A stretch of 64,000 bases of DNA, from assembly GCA_008638375.1 (NCBI GenBank), contig CM018038.1, positions 10,766,740 to 10,830,739 of the forward strand. The letters run 5' to 3'. The stretch comes from Nyssa sinensis. Lineage: Eukaryota; Streptophyta; Magnoliopsida; Cornales; Nyssaceae. The position numbers were made by a program, and so were the translations under genes. A model generated the notes under the pieces. That model saw only the letters and a list, made by a program, of their open reading frames with translations, searched no databases and was not told where the DNA came from. Of this stretch, positions 22,377-33,668 are shown piece after piece; the first letter of the stretch is position 1; the number at the start of each line of letters is the position of its first letter.

Positions 22377-22608
22377 ACGAGCGTCGTTAAAAGTATTAAC
22401 TATTAGCGACGCACGTGTGCGTCGTTAATGGTCACTTGTACGTCATGGATAAGTTCGCGCCTATTTTTACTATCAGAAAACTAATTTTTTATTACTTTTT
22501 TTACTATGTTTAGCGATGCACGCTTGTGCGTCGCTAAAAGGAACCTTTAGCGATGCTTATTGAGCGTCGCTAATAATGTGCGTCGCTAAAGTGAATTTTC
22601 CTGTAATG
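22377..22608. repeat. right subterminal repeats and TIR of CACTA 1
   Basis: Copies of TTAGCGACGCACG and its inverse GTGCGTCGCTAA crowd this 230-bp stretch. It ends in the terminal repeat TTTTCCTGTAATG at 22,596-22,608. Such subterminal arrays bind the TNPA-type protein in En/Spm. Confidence 0.82.
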
Positions 22609-22959
22609 TGTCCTTGGTTTCCTAGGCAAAGGCTGACAGATTATCTTTTAGGAACTTGATCATCTCCTCTTATTCAGATTTGGACAAGTCTGTACCGAGT
22701 TACAAATAACACCCCCTTCTTCAGAACTCACTAGTGCCTTGGCGGGTTCCTAGATAGGTGTTGCCATGCTTTGCGTCCCTCTAGGGCTTAGTGGCTCGTC
22801 AATCTCGATAGGGCATTCCGTGTTCTCACGAGGCAGAAAATGCTCAAGGCTTCGATCCTCCCGAGATGCCTATAGTTGCTATTTCTGAGCCTTCCCTTTC
22901 ATTGCCATGACGTGACATTCCCGAGCTGTGGATTGGGAGCCTCTAATCGTGTAGACCTT

Positions 22960-23345
22960 TTCGTTCTGAATCTATTTCAAGCACTGGTGAATGATGGAAG
23001 TGACTGCCTCCATCTGGTGGAGCCACGACCTTCTGATGATAATATTATAGGGAGATTGGGAGTCTACGACCATGTACTCTGAGATTGGGGTCTTCTGATC
23101 ATCTCTTTCTTCCACCGTGGTTGATAGCTCCATCCTTCCTATTGGCATGCTCAGACTTCCGTCAAACCTTGCCATCACTGCAGTGGTGGTTTTCAGATCG
23201 TTGGTGCTGAGTTTCATGTGTTGGAAGGGCTCATAAAATAGTATATTGGCAGAGCTCCTTGTATCCACCAATACTCTCCTGATGTCGAAATTCGCCACTT
23301 TAAGTGAAATGACGAGGGCATCACTTTGGGGACAATGTACGCCGG
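22960..23345 (-). pseudogene. retropepsin region of the Tat element
   Basis: The minus strand encodes a retroviral-type aspartic protease segment. The active site reads VLVDTRSSANILF (about 23,275-23,240), with Arg in place of the invariant Gly of DTGSS, so it should be inactive. The product continues through SPYNIIIRRSWLH near 23,045-23,005, where IGRSWL-type residues are expected. Upstream sequence LTGVHCPQSDALVISLKV belongs to the same domain. Downstream, near 22,650, a MIKFLKDNLSAFAW-like piece leads to the CACTA insertion and then reverse transcriptase. Confidence 0.82.
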
Positions 23346-23699
23346 TGAGATCCAGCTCTGAGAACTAGATATGAGGCAGGGGCTTAGGCATTTTCTCAAT
23401 CGTTGAGATATGGAGGACACTTTGTTCTGCCCTTGCTTCCCGAGCGTATCACTTCCTTGCTTGATTGGACATTCTAGCTAACGAGTTTTCGGCGTGGAGT
23501 ACAAAGATGACCTGATTATTCTGGCGGGGCTGCTCGTTCTGAGTCTCCCCTTGTTCAGGCCTTTGATCCTGCTTCTTCTATGGTGGCTTAACGTCTCGTG
23601 GATTCTGCCCTCCTTCACGTTGGACAAACTCCCTTGGACATCCCCGTTGGATCAGCTGTTCGATCTCTTGTTTGAGATTCCTGCACTCCTCGGTAGTGT

Positions 23700-25206
23700 G
23701 TCCGTGATCCCTGTAAAAATCGCAGTACTTGCTTCAATCTCTAGAGTCTGGATTGCCTCTCAAAGGCTCTAGCCGCCTCAAGTTCTCACGGGATCGGATC
23801 TGCTGGAAGACGTGAGTGAGGGATACATTCAGAGGAGTAAAGGATGCATTCAGAGGTGCTAATGCCCCGAATCTTCCAGAAGTAGGGTTACTTTGAGTTC
23901 GGGGTGCGGTCCTCTTGTTTGGGCTCCGTCGCCTTTTATGGGTGCTGCTGGGGTCTCGTTTCAGAGCGTTGTCGTCCCTCTGAGCTTGTTCCTTGGCTTT
24001 TCTGAAGGACATCCTCATATCCTCCAGATTTATATACTTCCTTGCCCGCTCTATGAGAAACACCATATCTACGGGAGGATTCTTCGTCAAAGAATCATGG
24101 AATCGTCTGGGCCTTAGTCCTGCATGGAGGGCTACCACTAGGAAGCTCGGACTGCAGTCCGTAATCTCAGTGAGCTCGAAGTTGAACCAAGCAATGTACT
24201 CCCAAAGTGACTCCCCTTTTTGCTACTTTATTGACAGGAGAAACTCTAGGCCTTTTCTGAGTCTCCTGCTGGTTAAAAATCAATCAAGGAATCATCTGCT
24301 GAGCTCGTAAGAGCTCGGGACTGACTCTTGGGGGAGATGTGGAACCACCTCAGAGTTGTGCCTTTGAGGATTGTCATGAACGTACGACATAGGAAGGCGT
24401 CGGTGGCCCCCTACAGAGGCATCGTGTGTTGGTAATGGGAGAAGTGGTCCCCTAGGTCTTCTGACCTGTCGTATGGGGCGAATTTTGGGACAACGAATTT
24501 TTGTAGTCACTCTTCTACCATTACGGCTGAGGTGAATGGAGTTGTGAATCTTCTAAGTAGCCTTGCTAGCTCGTTCTGCCTAGCAGGGGGATTACCCCCC
24601 TGACCAAGGTCACTTGTTCAACTGAATCGGCTACCTCTTCTATTCTCAAAGGCATTCTAGATGGGGCTGACTGATGTTGCCTTGGCACGACGACCTTAAG
24701 CTCCGCGCACAAGGGATGCTCTTGGCTGGGAATAGAATGATCTGGTTGCCTCCGAATTGGGGCCTGCGACGATTGAGCATCCGGTTGCATTAGGTTGGCC
24801 CCTGAATTCGTAGGGCTCAGGATCCTTGTTTTGCTATGATAATGGGTGGTAAGATGAAGATTCGTCATCCCTCCTTCAAGGCCGTTCGATGGATGGGGAT
24901 CACCTCCGGTACAGATGGCATCGTTGGGATATGACGGACGAGCAATGGGATCCTCCTCTTCATGATGCCTTCTGTCGGAGGTAGAAAGGAGTTGAGTTCC
25001 TTCTTCATGTATGCCTGGTGGAAGATAGGTGGGACGGCTTTGCAGGTTCTGGGTCAGGTTAGCTAGAACTTGAGACATGGCCAGGAGTTGTTCTTGCATC
25101 AAATCTGACTGTCACCAGATCTGATCAAGCTGCCATTGTACATGATTGGGGGTTTCCCCCTCTTCATTCTCGGTCAAGGGTTGGTTTTGAGAAACTAGCC
25201 TTGAAC
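23700..25206 (-). pseudogene. gag region of the Tat element
   Basis: The main part of gag lies here on the minus strand. It includes MQEQLLAMSQVLANL near 25,102-25,050 and a retrotrans_gag core with GESLWEYIAWFNFELTEI near 24,215-24,160, then LRPRRFHDSLTKNPP and ARKYINLEDMRM (about 24,120-24,010). A basic segment follows (THKRRRSPNKRTAPR, near 23,945-23,900). The natural start codon is on the other side of the nested solo LTR, at 28,875, in a frame that continues here. One early stop near 25,110 and further breaks near 24,250 and 24,560 mean it is inactive. Confidence 0.8.
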
Positions 25207-25211
25207 GAAGA

Positions 25212-28200
25212 TGTAACACCCTGACCCATTGTAACCGAGCCAACATGGCCTAATGCTACGATACCGAAATAAAATTTGATTGAATTTCAATAATGGGAAC
25301 GTAAGGATGAAGGTCACGATAAACGGATAACAATAATAAAAGAAATAAAAATTAAAAAATTAAAAAGGGAATAAAACAAAATGGAAAATAAAAAGAAAAG
25401 AAAAGAATTGGAATAAAAATAAGGAATTATATAAATATATATATACATATATAAATGGACATGGATATATATATATATATATTAACTGCTAAATAACTTA
25501 AAGAGAACATTATATATATATATATATATATTATATATGTGTGTGGAGTATAATGTAACTGAAGAAAATAAAAAAAAACAAAACAAAACAAAACAAAAGG
25601 GGGACGGAAGCAGGGGAAACGGCACAAAGCAGGAAAGAAAAAAAAAAAAACTGAAGAAGGGAAGAGAGAAAGGGGGAGAGAGAAAGAGTAGGGGGGCGGT
25701 TTCTCTTGGTGTTAATCAACAGCCGTGTCTCTTGGTTGTATATACAGTCGTGTGGTAGAAGCAGAGAAAGAAGAGAAGAAAAAAAAAACAGAGGACGGCT
25801 GGACGCTAGAACAGAGGAGAAAAGGAAGGAGAAAGAGGAAGAAGAAGGAGGAGATAGGTCAAGGGGCACCTTGCGTGAGTTGAGAAAGAGTGGAGGAGGA
25901 AACGAGCCAAGACAAATCGGGTCTGGACAGTGGATTCGGAAGTGAAAGCAGTGATTTCTCTGTACGCGCGATTGGGTGAGATAGATCAACTTATGTGGTT
26001 TTATTTTTATTATAAGCATGAATTATTGTTTGAAATAGATTTTGGGAAGCATGGGAATTTATTTGTTTTATGAATGGATATAGTTGATGTTGGAATTGTT
26101 AGAATTGAATCAAAGAAAACAAAAATTAAACAACTGGACAGAATGTCAAACTGGGCGCAACAGTGAAAAACGGAGGAGAAAAACTGATTGGTTGGGGCGA
26201 ATTTGTTGCGATTAATTAGGTTAGATCATGGGTAATTAATTCTCTTGGGTGTAGAGACATTTTAGATTCAAATCGGGATTGAAACCGTAGGAGAAAACGA
26301 GAGAAAACGGAAGGGAAAGGGGCTGCCGGAAAACCGCACAGCCCCTGGTACGCTATTGTTTCGATTATTTTGGGAGTGCTCCGGCATTCCGATTTGAAAT
26401 CCGACGGTAGATTTGAGTTGTCCATGATCTTTAGGTGTGAACCCCACTGAAAAACGTAAGAAAATCCGTCGTCGGCAAGTCACCGTTGACGGAGAAGACA
26501 ACCAACACGCTGGAGTGTTGCTGTGCGGCTGCTGGGTTTTGCGATTTTATTTTGGCCAAACCGAGTCGGGTCTGACCCGACCCACCCATTCAGATGACTG
26601 CCCAACACTTGTACTTCATGGATAAATTTTTAAATTCGAGTTTAGATAATGTTTGGTTGGAAAGGAGAAGCTATCCAATGGTTGGGTTAAACTTGAACAA
26701 GAAATGAAAAACAATGGAAAATGTTAAATGGAAAATCGCTATGAAAGTGAATAGAACCTGTACCAAAAAAGTGAGGGTGAGAATCTTAGCCACTGTTCCA
26801 CCAAGGCACATGTGGTCTGTTTGGGCTCAAATGCGATATGTATTATCTAGATTAATTAATTTAAATAAATAATTTAAATTAATAAATTTTAAATTTAATT
26901 TCGACGCCTAAATTAGTAGAACGAATAATGAAAACTTACTATTTTGGATCCTTTGAATTTAATAGTGAGATCCGTTTTGAAATCCGACGGTATATTTGAG
27001 TTGTCCATGATCTTTAGGTGTGAACCCCACTGAAAAACGTAAGAAAATCCGTCGTCGGCAAGTCACCGTTGACGGAGAAGACAACCAACACGCTGGAGTT
27101 TTGCTGTGCGGCTGCTGGGTTTTGCGATTTTATTTTGGCCAAACCGAGTCGGGTCTGACCCGACCCACCCATTCAGATGACTGCCCAACACTTGTACTTC
27201 ATGGATAAATTTTTAAATTCGAGTTTAGATAATGTTTGGTTGGAAAGGAGAAGCTATCCAATGGTTGGGTTAAACTTGAACAAGAAATGAAAAACAATGG
27301 AAAATGTTAAATGGAAAATCGCTATGAAAGTGAATAGAACCTGTACCAAAAAAGTGAGGGTGAGAAGCTTAGCCACTGTTCCACCAAGGCACATGTGGTC
27401 TGTTTGGGCTCAAATGCGATATGTATTATCTAGATTAATTAATTTAAATAAATAATTTAAATTAATAAATTTTAAATTTAATTTCGACGCCTAAATTAGT
27501 AGAACGAATAATGAAAACTTACTATTTTGGATCCTTTGAATTTAATAGTGAGATCCGTTTTACGAGACAGTGTGCCGAAAAAATAAAATAACCGTAGAAT
27601 GCCAAAATGACCAAAATGCCTCTACGTCAAAGGTAAGTCAAACGGACTCCGATTTAGTGAAGTAAATAGTGAATTTGTATTAATTCAAACCTATTGGACT
27701 TAACAGTGAAGTCCAAATTATGAAAACAGAACCCAAAAAGTAGAGACACATAAATGACTATTTTGCCCTTGGGTAAATTAAGTTTAAAATGGAAATCGTA
27801 AAGCATAAATTAGTACGGGAGGTATTTAGAGTAGCGAGGCATAAATTCGGTAAATTATATGAAAGCTGAAACGTGTTTATTGATTTATAGGCAAGTCAAA
27901 AGGAAAAGAGGAAGTCACGGGATATTAAGACATTGATAAGGTAAGTGGATTCCTATCCTTATACGTGGTTTTCCAAGCCACGATCTTTCTACTACTGCCA
28001 AGACTTGTACTCATTTATGTATCTACTGTTATTGTTCCCGCCATTGATATTGTCCTATCTGGTGGAGGCCTATTGACTGATGTCTCGTGATTTGATGCAT
28101 TGTACTAACGCCTATCATTGTACGCATGTCATGTTAGTTCATTCATTGCATGTTGAGACTGTAAATGGACAAATGGTGATGGGAGTGTTTTTATCGATTG

Positions 28201-28859
28201 ACTGGACCTACGGGCCGATTAACGGGACCTACGGGTCGAATCCGTGATCAGACATATGGTGATGGGGGTTTTCTTACATATAAAGTTACGAGGGCATTTC
28301 ATATGCATTGATGTTAACTGTTCACTCATTAATTGTGTTTGACTGTGACCGTTTTACTATGGCAGTATTCATGTTGATTGTGATTATTGGGCTTTACTGT
28401 TCATTGGCCTTGTGGCACTTTACTGCTAACTGAAATCGTTGTCATGACTGGCTATCATGTTATCTTGAATTCATGTTTTCCTATGTAATCCATAACCCGT
28501 ATTTAAGATAGGCTTTTACTTACTAGGCTTTATTAGCTCACCCCCCCTTACAAATTTTTCAGGTGAGAATGTTACAGAACCACAGTAGGAGATCAGGAGC
28601 TTAAGGTGACAATCAAGGAGCATGATAGTAGTGAATGAAGTCTCTCCCATGTACTCACCACCTAAGAGTGGTTCATGATCAGTATATTGTTAGTTTAAGT
28701 TTAGTCTTTGAACAATAATTGTAATAAAGCTTCCGCACTTTAATGTCATGTTTATATTATTTACTGTTATCATTGGTAAAAGAATGAAAAAATTAGGGAC
28801 GGCCATTGGGTCGACCCCGCGATACAAAATCCGCATAGGGTGGATTTTGGGTCGTGACA
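25212..28859 (+). mobile_element. very long solo LTR 2 (Tekay/Del-like)
   Basis: The 3,648-bp segment begins TGTAACACCCTGACCC and ends GGGTCGTGACA. It is flanked by the duplication gaaga (25,207-25,211; 28,860-28,864). It has no coding region. The end is the inverse of the start of solo LTR 1 (TGTCACGACCC), so they belong to one family. It interrupts the gag gene of the Tat element a few codons after the start. It contains a 583-bp tandem duplication and a large A/G-rich tract at about 25,560-25,860. A TTTTTCAGGTGA stretch near 28,556 resembles one in the other two copies. Confidence 0.82.
26393..27558. repeat. 583-bp tandem duplication within solo LTR 2
   Basis: The unit 26,393-26,975 is repeated at 26,976-27,558 with an exact 583-bp offset. 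I noticed only about three or four substitutions between them (for example near 26,407/26,990 and 26,785/27,368). The low divergence means the duplication is much younger than the LTR's divergence from its relatives. Confidence 0.93.
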
Positions 28860-28945
28860 GAAGATTTAAAGCCATGACGAAGGAGTTGATTTTTAAATGA
28901 TGGAATTGGCAAAAACAATTATCTTTCCCACAAACGGTGCCAAGC
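28860..28945 (-). promoter_or_regulatory. primer-binding site, leader and gag start codon of the Tat element
   Basis: Directly inside the 5' LTR, three bases away, the minus strand reads TGGCACCGTTTGTGGGAA (+ 28,925-28,942). This is a primer-binding site differing by one base from that of the TRIM. A short leader follows, then an ATG at + 28,875-28,873 that opens gag and runs into the target duplication of solo LTR 2. Confidence 0.8.
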
Positions 28946-29524
28946 TGATGCTGCAATTTTCTGATTCGTCTAGGCTTTGTTCTTTGTCACTGTAAAGTCT
29001 GAAAGGATGGAGGTCAGGGTGCCGCCGGGATGGCTTCGACACTAGCCACTCCGATGATGAAGTTAGTAGAGTATAAGCAAAACTCAAAGTAAAAGTCAAA
29101 AAAGTGATCCCCTTTCAATGTACCTTAAGGGTTATAATTATAGACTGATTGTTTTCCAAAGTGGGTAGGAGTTGGTGGAGCAAAATTTGGGATTTACTGT
29201 TGTCTAACGATGACAGTCTCATCATGATCACCTACCTCATTGTCACCATCTGCCTCGTTGTTTTACAAGGCTACCTGCTTCACATCGCCATCCATCTCAT
29301 CGTTCCGAGGTCGGTAGGCCAAAATGATGACGACGACAAGGTTAGTATTGCTGAGACTGGTGTTACTGAGGTCGGTATTCCTAAGGTCGATATTTGTGAG
29401 AAGTAGCCCTTTCGAGTCCCCTAATTCGACATCAAATCAATATGGCTAGTTACTTCGTGACCTGCACATAGTAAATCCAGACACGTGTCAAGTTCTGGTT
29501 AGTTCGCATATTTTTGGCGTATTA
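28946..29524 (-). repeat. 5' LTR of the Tat retrotransposon
   Basis: This 579-bp LTR is the partner of 7,721-8,279. Its 3' end is TGCAGCATCA next to the primer-binding site. Its 5' end is TAATACGCC, where the expected TG has mutated to TA. The target duplication gttat follows at 29,525-29,529. Confidence 0.88.
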
Positions 29525-29529
29525 GTTAT

Positions 29530-29943
29530 CATACCCCGTTGTATTATTGATTATTACATCGTACAGGGAAAGCAAAGCAATTCAATCACATTTAATTTAA
29601 ATATCTTTCTAGAAGTAGTTCAGAACATATTGATTATGGAAAGTAAGCCAAGATCCATCAAAAGATTCCTTAAATTCTCAATTGTTTTAGGGTAGCATAA
29701 CTCTAGTAATTGGTTTTTGGCAACTCATGGTAAGAGTAATCTGCTAATGACAATTTATCTAGTTTTTCTAGATGTGAAATCTTTTGAGTGCTGCTTTCTT
29801 TGAAATAGGTTGGCTTTATAATTCCAAATAGGAAAGTCACATTTCTTCGGTTAGTAACTTGATGAATAAAATTATAGAAGGTTTTAGAGTTGAAATAATA
29901 TCCTCTTTATAATTTTACATTTAACAAAGAAAACTTTTTAAGA
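29530..29943. other. ATR intron remainder, no gene seen
   Basis: AT-rich sequence between the Tat element and a SINE. A missing short ATR exon was looked for here and not found. Confidence 0.5.
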
Positions 29944-30140
29944 TAGGGGCCATTGCTAGGTGCAATGGTAAAATGCTCGAGCTATCAAGTCGTGAGAATG
30001 TAGTTTGAGTTTGAGAGCAGCCACTTTGTACAAAAATAATACCTACGGTTGGGTCTGTCTCAACTCTCAAGTCTACCTCTCCTAGCAGCCTTCGTAGCTG
30101 GGACCAACACTGGGTAATGGAATATATTCTTATCAACTTT
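29944..30140 (+). mobile_element. tRNA-derived SINE-like element
   Basis: The head GGTGCAATGGTAAAATGCTC resembles a SINE A-box region. GTAGTTTGAGTTTGAG about 40 bp later resembles a B box. The body continues GCAGCCACTTTGTACAAAA..., similar in plan to Au SINE bodies. It lies in the ATR intron upstream of exon B. Family and exact ends are uncertain. Confidence 0.5.
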
Positions 30141-30309
30141 GTTAAAATTTTAAATTTTCCCCAACTGTAAATTTCTTGCTGCAGTGAATCAATTGAATCT
30201 ATTCTATTGCTAACTTTTAGTTTTTTTTTGGAAGTTTGTTATTTTAATGTACTGCATTTTCTGTTATTAAGTATTTTCTAAGTTGTGTTGACTGTATCTT
30301 TTCATTTAG

Positions 30310-30625
30310 GCCTCCTTCCTTTGGAGAAAAAGCTCTTCAGAAATAAGGATGATGGTGCAGATAATATGCAATTAGTGCTAAAGCTTCCATGGACTCATTC
30401 AGTTGTTCTTGCTGAACCTCATCCTCTATGGGTGACGAAACGTCTCTTTGTCCAGGTTCTGTCCAAGATTGTACCTATATCACGATATGAAACTGACCTT
30501 GAAGTTTTGGATTTGGGTTTTCATGATGATGCAGAAGAAGTCAGGATTGAAACTGTCATTTCTATGCCAGTGATTGTCTTGTGGTCTGGTTTTGGTAGAC
30601 TGACACATATGTTCCAAAGGCTGCA
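30310..30625 (+). pseudogene. ATR: ATR checkpoint kinase gene fragment, exon B
   Basis: The exon follows an AG acceptor at 30,308-30,309 and ends before GTAAGT at 30,626. Its open frame encodes LLPLEKKLFRNKDDG, LVLKLPWTHSVV, ETDLEVLDLGFHDDAEEVR and ISMPVIVLWSGF, which I recognise from plant ATR upstream of the UME domain. The frame needs one base from the preceding exon, while exon A ends in phase 0, so an exon between them is absent or unrecognised. Its junction to exon C is phase-correct. The last part of the exon with its donor is duplicated in the following intron. Confidence 0.75.
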
Positions 30626-30793
30626 GTAAGTGAACAATAGATATGTTGTGTGTGTGTGTGTGTTGGTGTATGTGCGTGTGTGATTGTCTTGTGGTCTGGT
30701 CTTGGGTAGACTGATACATATGTTCAAAGGCTGTAGTCAAAGAATAATAGATATTGTGTGTGCGCGGACGCGTACGAAGTGAGTGAACAATAG
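30570..30793. repeat. tandem duplication of exon-B end and splice donor
   Basis: The 74-bp segment 30,570-30,643 (GTGATTGTCTTGTGGTCTGG onward, including the exon end and GTAAGT donor) recurs at 30,680-30,754 with substitutions and small indels. The donor is changed to GTCAAA in the second copy. GT microsatellites follow each copy, and a third partial copy of the post-donor segment ends at 30,793. Confidence 0.85.
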
Positions 30794-32073
30794 CTTGCAC
30801 ATGGAGCTCTTGTGAATGATTACTGGCATTTTCTTTCCTTTTCTTTTTACTTTTCTTTTGAAATTTCCAATAACCTTTTGTTACAAGATGATGACATGTT
30901 TAACTTTCATTTCTCATATTCTTGAACGAAAAGGTAATACAATGTTAATGGACTATACTCTGTATCCATGGTTCAAATTTTGATCCAAACCCAATGCAAT
31001 CAAGTAAGACTAAGGATGGGCCGGATGGCAATGCATTAGGGTCGAGGCCTCCTACGGCCTTGCCCCACTTAAAAAAATTGCCCTCAACCCCGTCCCGCTA
31101 AGCCAAGTCTATATACATAATTGATTTAAATGTAATAACATTATTTTGATCTAAAAAGAGTAAACTAGTGAAAAAAAAAAGACCAAAACTATAAAAAAAA
31201 ATAATAATAATAATAATAACTAATTCATAATACTTAAGGTTAAAAAGTATTCATAGATTAACATGTTCACTGTATTGGAAAAGAACAAAAGTATTAATTT
31301 TTTTAAACGGGGTTGGGGGTACCTTTCCCTGACTTGACCCTTGTCAGGGTTTCTAAACCTCTTTCTAACTCCGACCTAACTTGGTTTGGAATTCCCCTAT
31401 ATCTTTCCCATTATGGAAGGTGCGGGTAGTCGCCCAACTTGTAGGGGTAGTGCCTGAGTGAGAGAGGAGAGGTGAGTGATTAGTTAACTTGATAATCATC
31501 CAAATGGGAATGATTTGTTAAGTAACAGGATGGCATTGGATATAGGCAAGGTTATTCGATGAAGAACTAAGACCAACTCCCATAGCAAAGGTCATTTTAA
31601 TCCTGCTAAAGCTAAATTTTAGCAGTATTACATTATCAAAAAGTTATATTTTGATACTTCTGCTCCAATGGTGAAATGTTATTTTTTGATAGAACTACCA
31701 TTTTTCTTCCTAACTATCATTCTTAACCATTGGAAACAAAAAAAAAAAAGTACCATCAAATCTGGACTATTGATATCATGCAATTTGAAGCATTGATGGG
31801 GATAGTAGCTACCAAAACAAAAGCTATACTTGGTAAAGTTTTTGACTTTTGTCAAATTTTGATGAAGATGAAAACTACCATTAAAGTAGAATTTTTTAGC
31901 CAACCTACCAAATTTTAGCTTTAGTGGCTCCTTTAACTTCATCATTGGAGTTTCTCTAACAGAAGGATACAATAGCAACAATTGTTCCTAGATTCGTTGC
32001 TGTGCTTGACTATGATTATTAGATTTAATAACATAACTAATTCTTTTGGTTGTTTCTTGTTGCTAAATTGTAG
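30794..32073. other. ATR intron, no further gene seen
   Basis: AT-rich intron with an A/TAA-rich tract near 31,170-31,220 and a G/C-rich stretch at about 31,010-31,440 (TACGGCCTTGCCCC-like). That stretch could be an old repeat of unassigned type. The acceptor TTGTAG precedes exon C. Confidence 0.5.
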
Positions 32074-33330
32074 ATTCTTGGGGAAAGAGAAGAATAGACA
32101 AGTTAAGAAATTCATACCTCTCTCTTTTGGTTATTTGGCATGCCTTTATGGATCTTGAAATGGTTTTGCTGGTCTTTTTGAAAGTGAATGCAAACAATTT
32201 TTGGAAAAGGAGAATGAGAGACACAATTGGATTGTAGATCATCTATTGTGAGGATTCTGGTGCTCAAAGTGTGATAGAAGAGTTGTACACAACCATGAAT
32301 TGTATTCTAGAATCATGCATTCACCTGACATTCAAAACTTAGAACTTGACGTGGATTGTGACTTTATCCTTCTTCAGTCTCTCTTTTTTGAGCTTCTTTA
32401 TGATGAGTCATCAGAAGAGGTTCAAGTTGCTTGTGTGGGAGTAATTCGGCGGATCCTTGTGCATGGGATTGTAGATGTTCTACTTCAAACAACATCGGAA
32501 TGGATTAAATGTTTTGAAGTCCTACTCCTTCATAGAAAGAAGCTTGTGAGAGAAGCATTCGCACACAGATTAGTTTCTTCCTTGAGGAGCCCATTTTAAA
32601 CAGTTTATTTTTAGATGGAGAGGTATCAGGTAAAACTAAAAAACAAAAGGTCTTGGACAAAATAAAGCATGCTCTGGTAGCAGCTGATGATCCCCAAATC
32701 TTTGAGACTCTTCTAGAATCCATGGCAGAGATTATGATAGTAGTTAATATTCATACTCAACTTTTTTTTATTCGCTCTCATTTTGTTGGTTGATCAGTTT
32801 GATAATCCATACGTGACAGTGAGAATGACTGCATCAAGGTTAATACATGGATCTTGCTACTTCCATCTGAAAGGAGGATTTGAACTAATCCTTTCAAAAG
32901 TTGTTCATATTCAGAATGAACTATATGATTATCTTTCTGTAAGGCTTGCAACCCATCCGAAAATGGTCAGAGAGTTTGCAGAGGCTCTTCTTGGTGTTGA
33001 AACTGAAGAACTTGTCAAAAAAATGATTCCCATTGTCTTTCCAAAGCTTATGGTCACTCAGCAGGATAACGATCAAGCAATTGCCACCTTATATGGGTTG
33101 GCTAACTATTTGAACACATATATGGTGCAACTGATTGTCATTTGGCTACCAAAAGTGCTTGCTTTTGCTCTCTATTGGGCTAATGGCTAGGAGTTACTCT
33201 CTACTTTGCAGTTTTACCATGTGCAGACTAGATCTGACAACCAAGAAATTTTTGTAGCTACATTGCCTACACTTTTGGACGAAGTTGTGTGTTTTATGGA
33301 TGAAGGAGATTCCGATGAGACAAACAAAAG
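32074..33330 (+). pseudogene. ATR: ATR checkpoint kinase gene fragment, exon C (disrupted)
   Basis: This large exon encodes the helical repeats leading to the UME domain: FLGKEKN, FIPLSFGYLACLYG, GFWCSKCDR, LLYDESSEEVQVACVGVIRR, SRLIHGSCYFHLKGGFELIL, LYDYLSVRLATHPKMVREFA and TRSDNQEIF. Alignment with remembered plant ATR shows in-frame stops at 32,156-32,158 (TGA), 32,249-32,251 (TGA) and 33,188-33,190 (TAG). There is a one-base frameshift near 32,560-32,570 and another in a T-run at about 32,762-32,769. The donor at 33,331 is preserved. These lesions remove any chance of a full-length kinase, so the locus is a pseudogene. Confidence 0.82.
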
Positions 33331-33668
33331 GTACATTACTCTGTGCCAATTTGAAAATGCTTATGAATTGACATGGACATTGTTGCAGTTGAATTGTATC
33401 TCATATTAGGCTTACATTGTTCAAGAATATGCCTTGGTGCTTTGATGTTGAAACATTCCTGACCTAGGCTTTGCTTCACTGATTGTGCACTTTCAAAAAT
33501 TATAAAGATTTCATATGCATTGGCTTGCAATCTCTTTGCTTGCTTTTTTTTTTTTTCCAAAGAAAGTTTAACTTTTGCTCCCAAGTCTTTTAGCTTCCTT
33601 GTCAATTCTTTTCTAACCTGACTAATCGGGGCCTCCAACTTCTGGATTTCTTTTCTAAAAATTTCAGT
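33331..33668. other. ATR intron 5' part
   Basis: The intron starts GTACATT after exon C. No transposon end or RNA gene was recognised. A T-run lies at 33,546-33,556. Confidence 0.5.

Larger units (their letters stand above)
14740..22608 (-). mobile_element. CACTA (En/Spm) element 1, internally deleted
   Basis: The left terminus reads CACTATAGGAAAA and the right terminus is the inverse of CATTACAGGAAAA. Both flanks carry the 3-bp target duplication tgt (14,737-14,739; 22,609-22,611). Subterminal regions hold copies of the TTAGCGACGCAC motif in both orientations. On the minus strand only the last 90 or so codons of the TNP2 transposase remain, followed by a nearly complete ORF2. This is therefore a deletion derivative lacking its own transposase. 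A 161-bp tandem array fills the left part and a solo LTR (16,787-20,925) is nested inside ORF2. It disrupts the host Tat element between protease and reverse transcriptase. Confidence 0.88.
7721..29524 (-). mobile_element. Ty3/gypsy retrotransposon, Tat lineage, with nested insertions
   Basis: The element spans two LTRs (28,946-29,524 is the 5' LTR and 7,721-8,279 the 3' LTR). Both flanks carry the 5-bp target duplication gttat (7,716-7,720; 29,525-29,529). Coding order on the minus strand is gag, protease, reverse transcriptase, RNase H, a second RNase H and integrase, followed by a long 3' region with an antisense gene and tandem repeats. Dual RNase H plus an antisense ORF points to the Tat lineage. 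Removing the nested CACTA and solo LTR leaves about 10.3 kb. All enzymes carry stops or frame breaks. It lies in an intron of the ATR pseudogene, in antisense to it. Confidence 0.88.

Noticed and set aside
25531..26019. Hydrophobic Ser/Leu/Phe-rich minus-strand frame of 162 codons
   Set aside because: It results from an A/G-rich tract inside solo LTR 2 and has no gene context.
33336..33638. 100-codon lysine-rich frame on the minus strand in an ATR intron
   Set aside because: Part of it is antisense to ATR exon C and part to a T-run; the coiled-coil look comes from A/G-rich composition. No start context, splice sites or homology.
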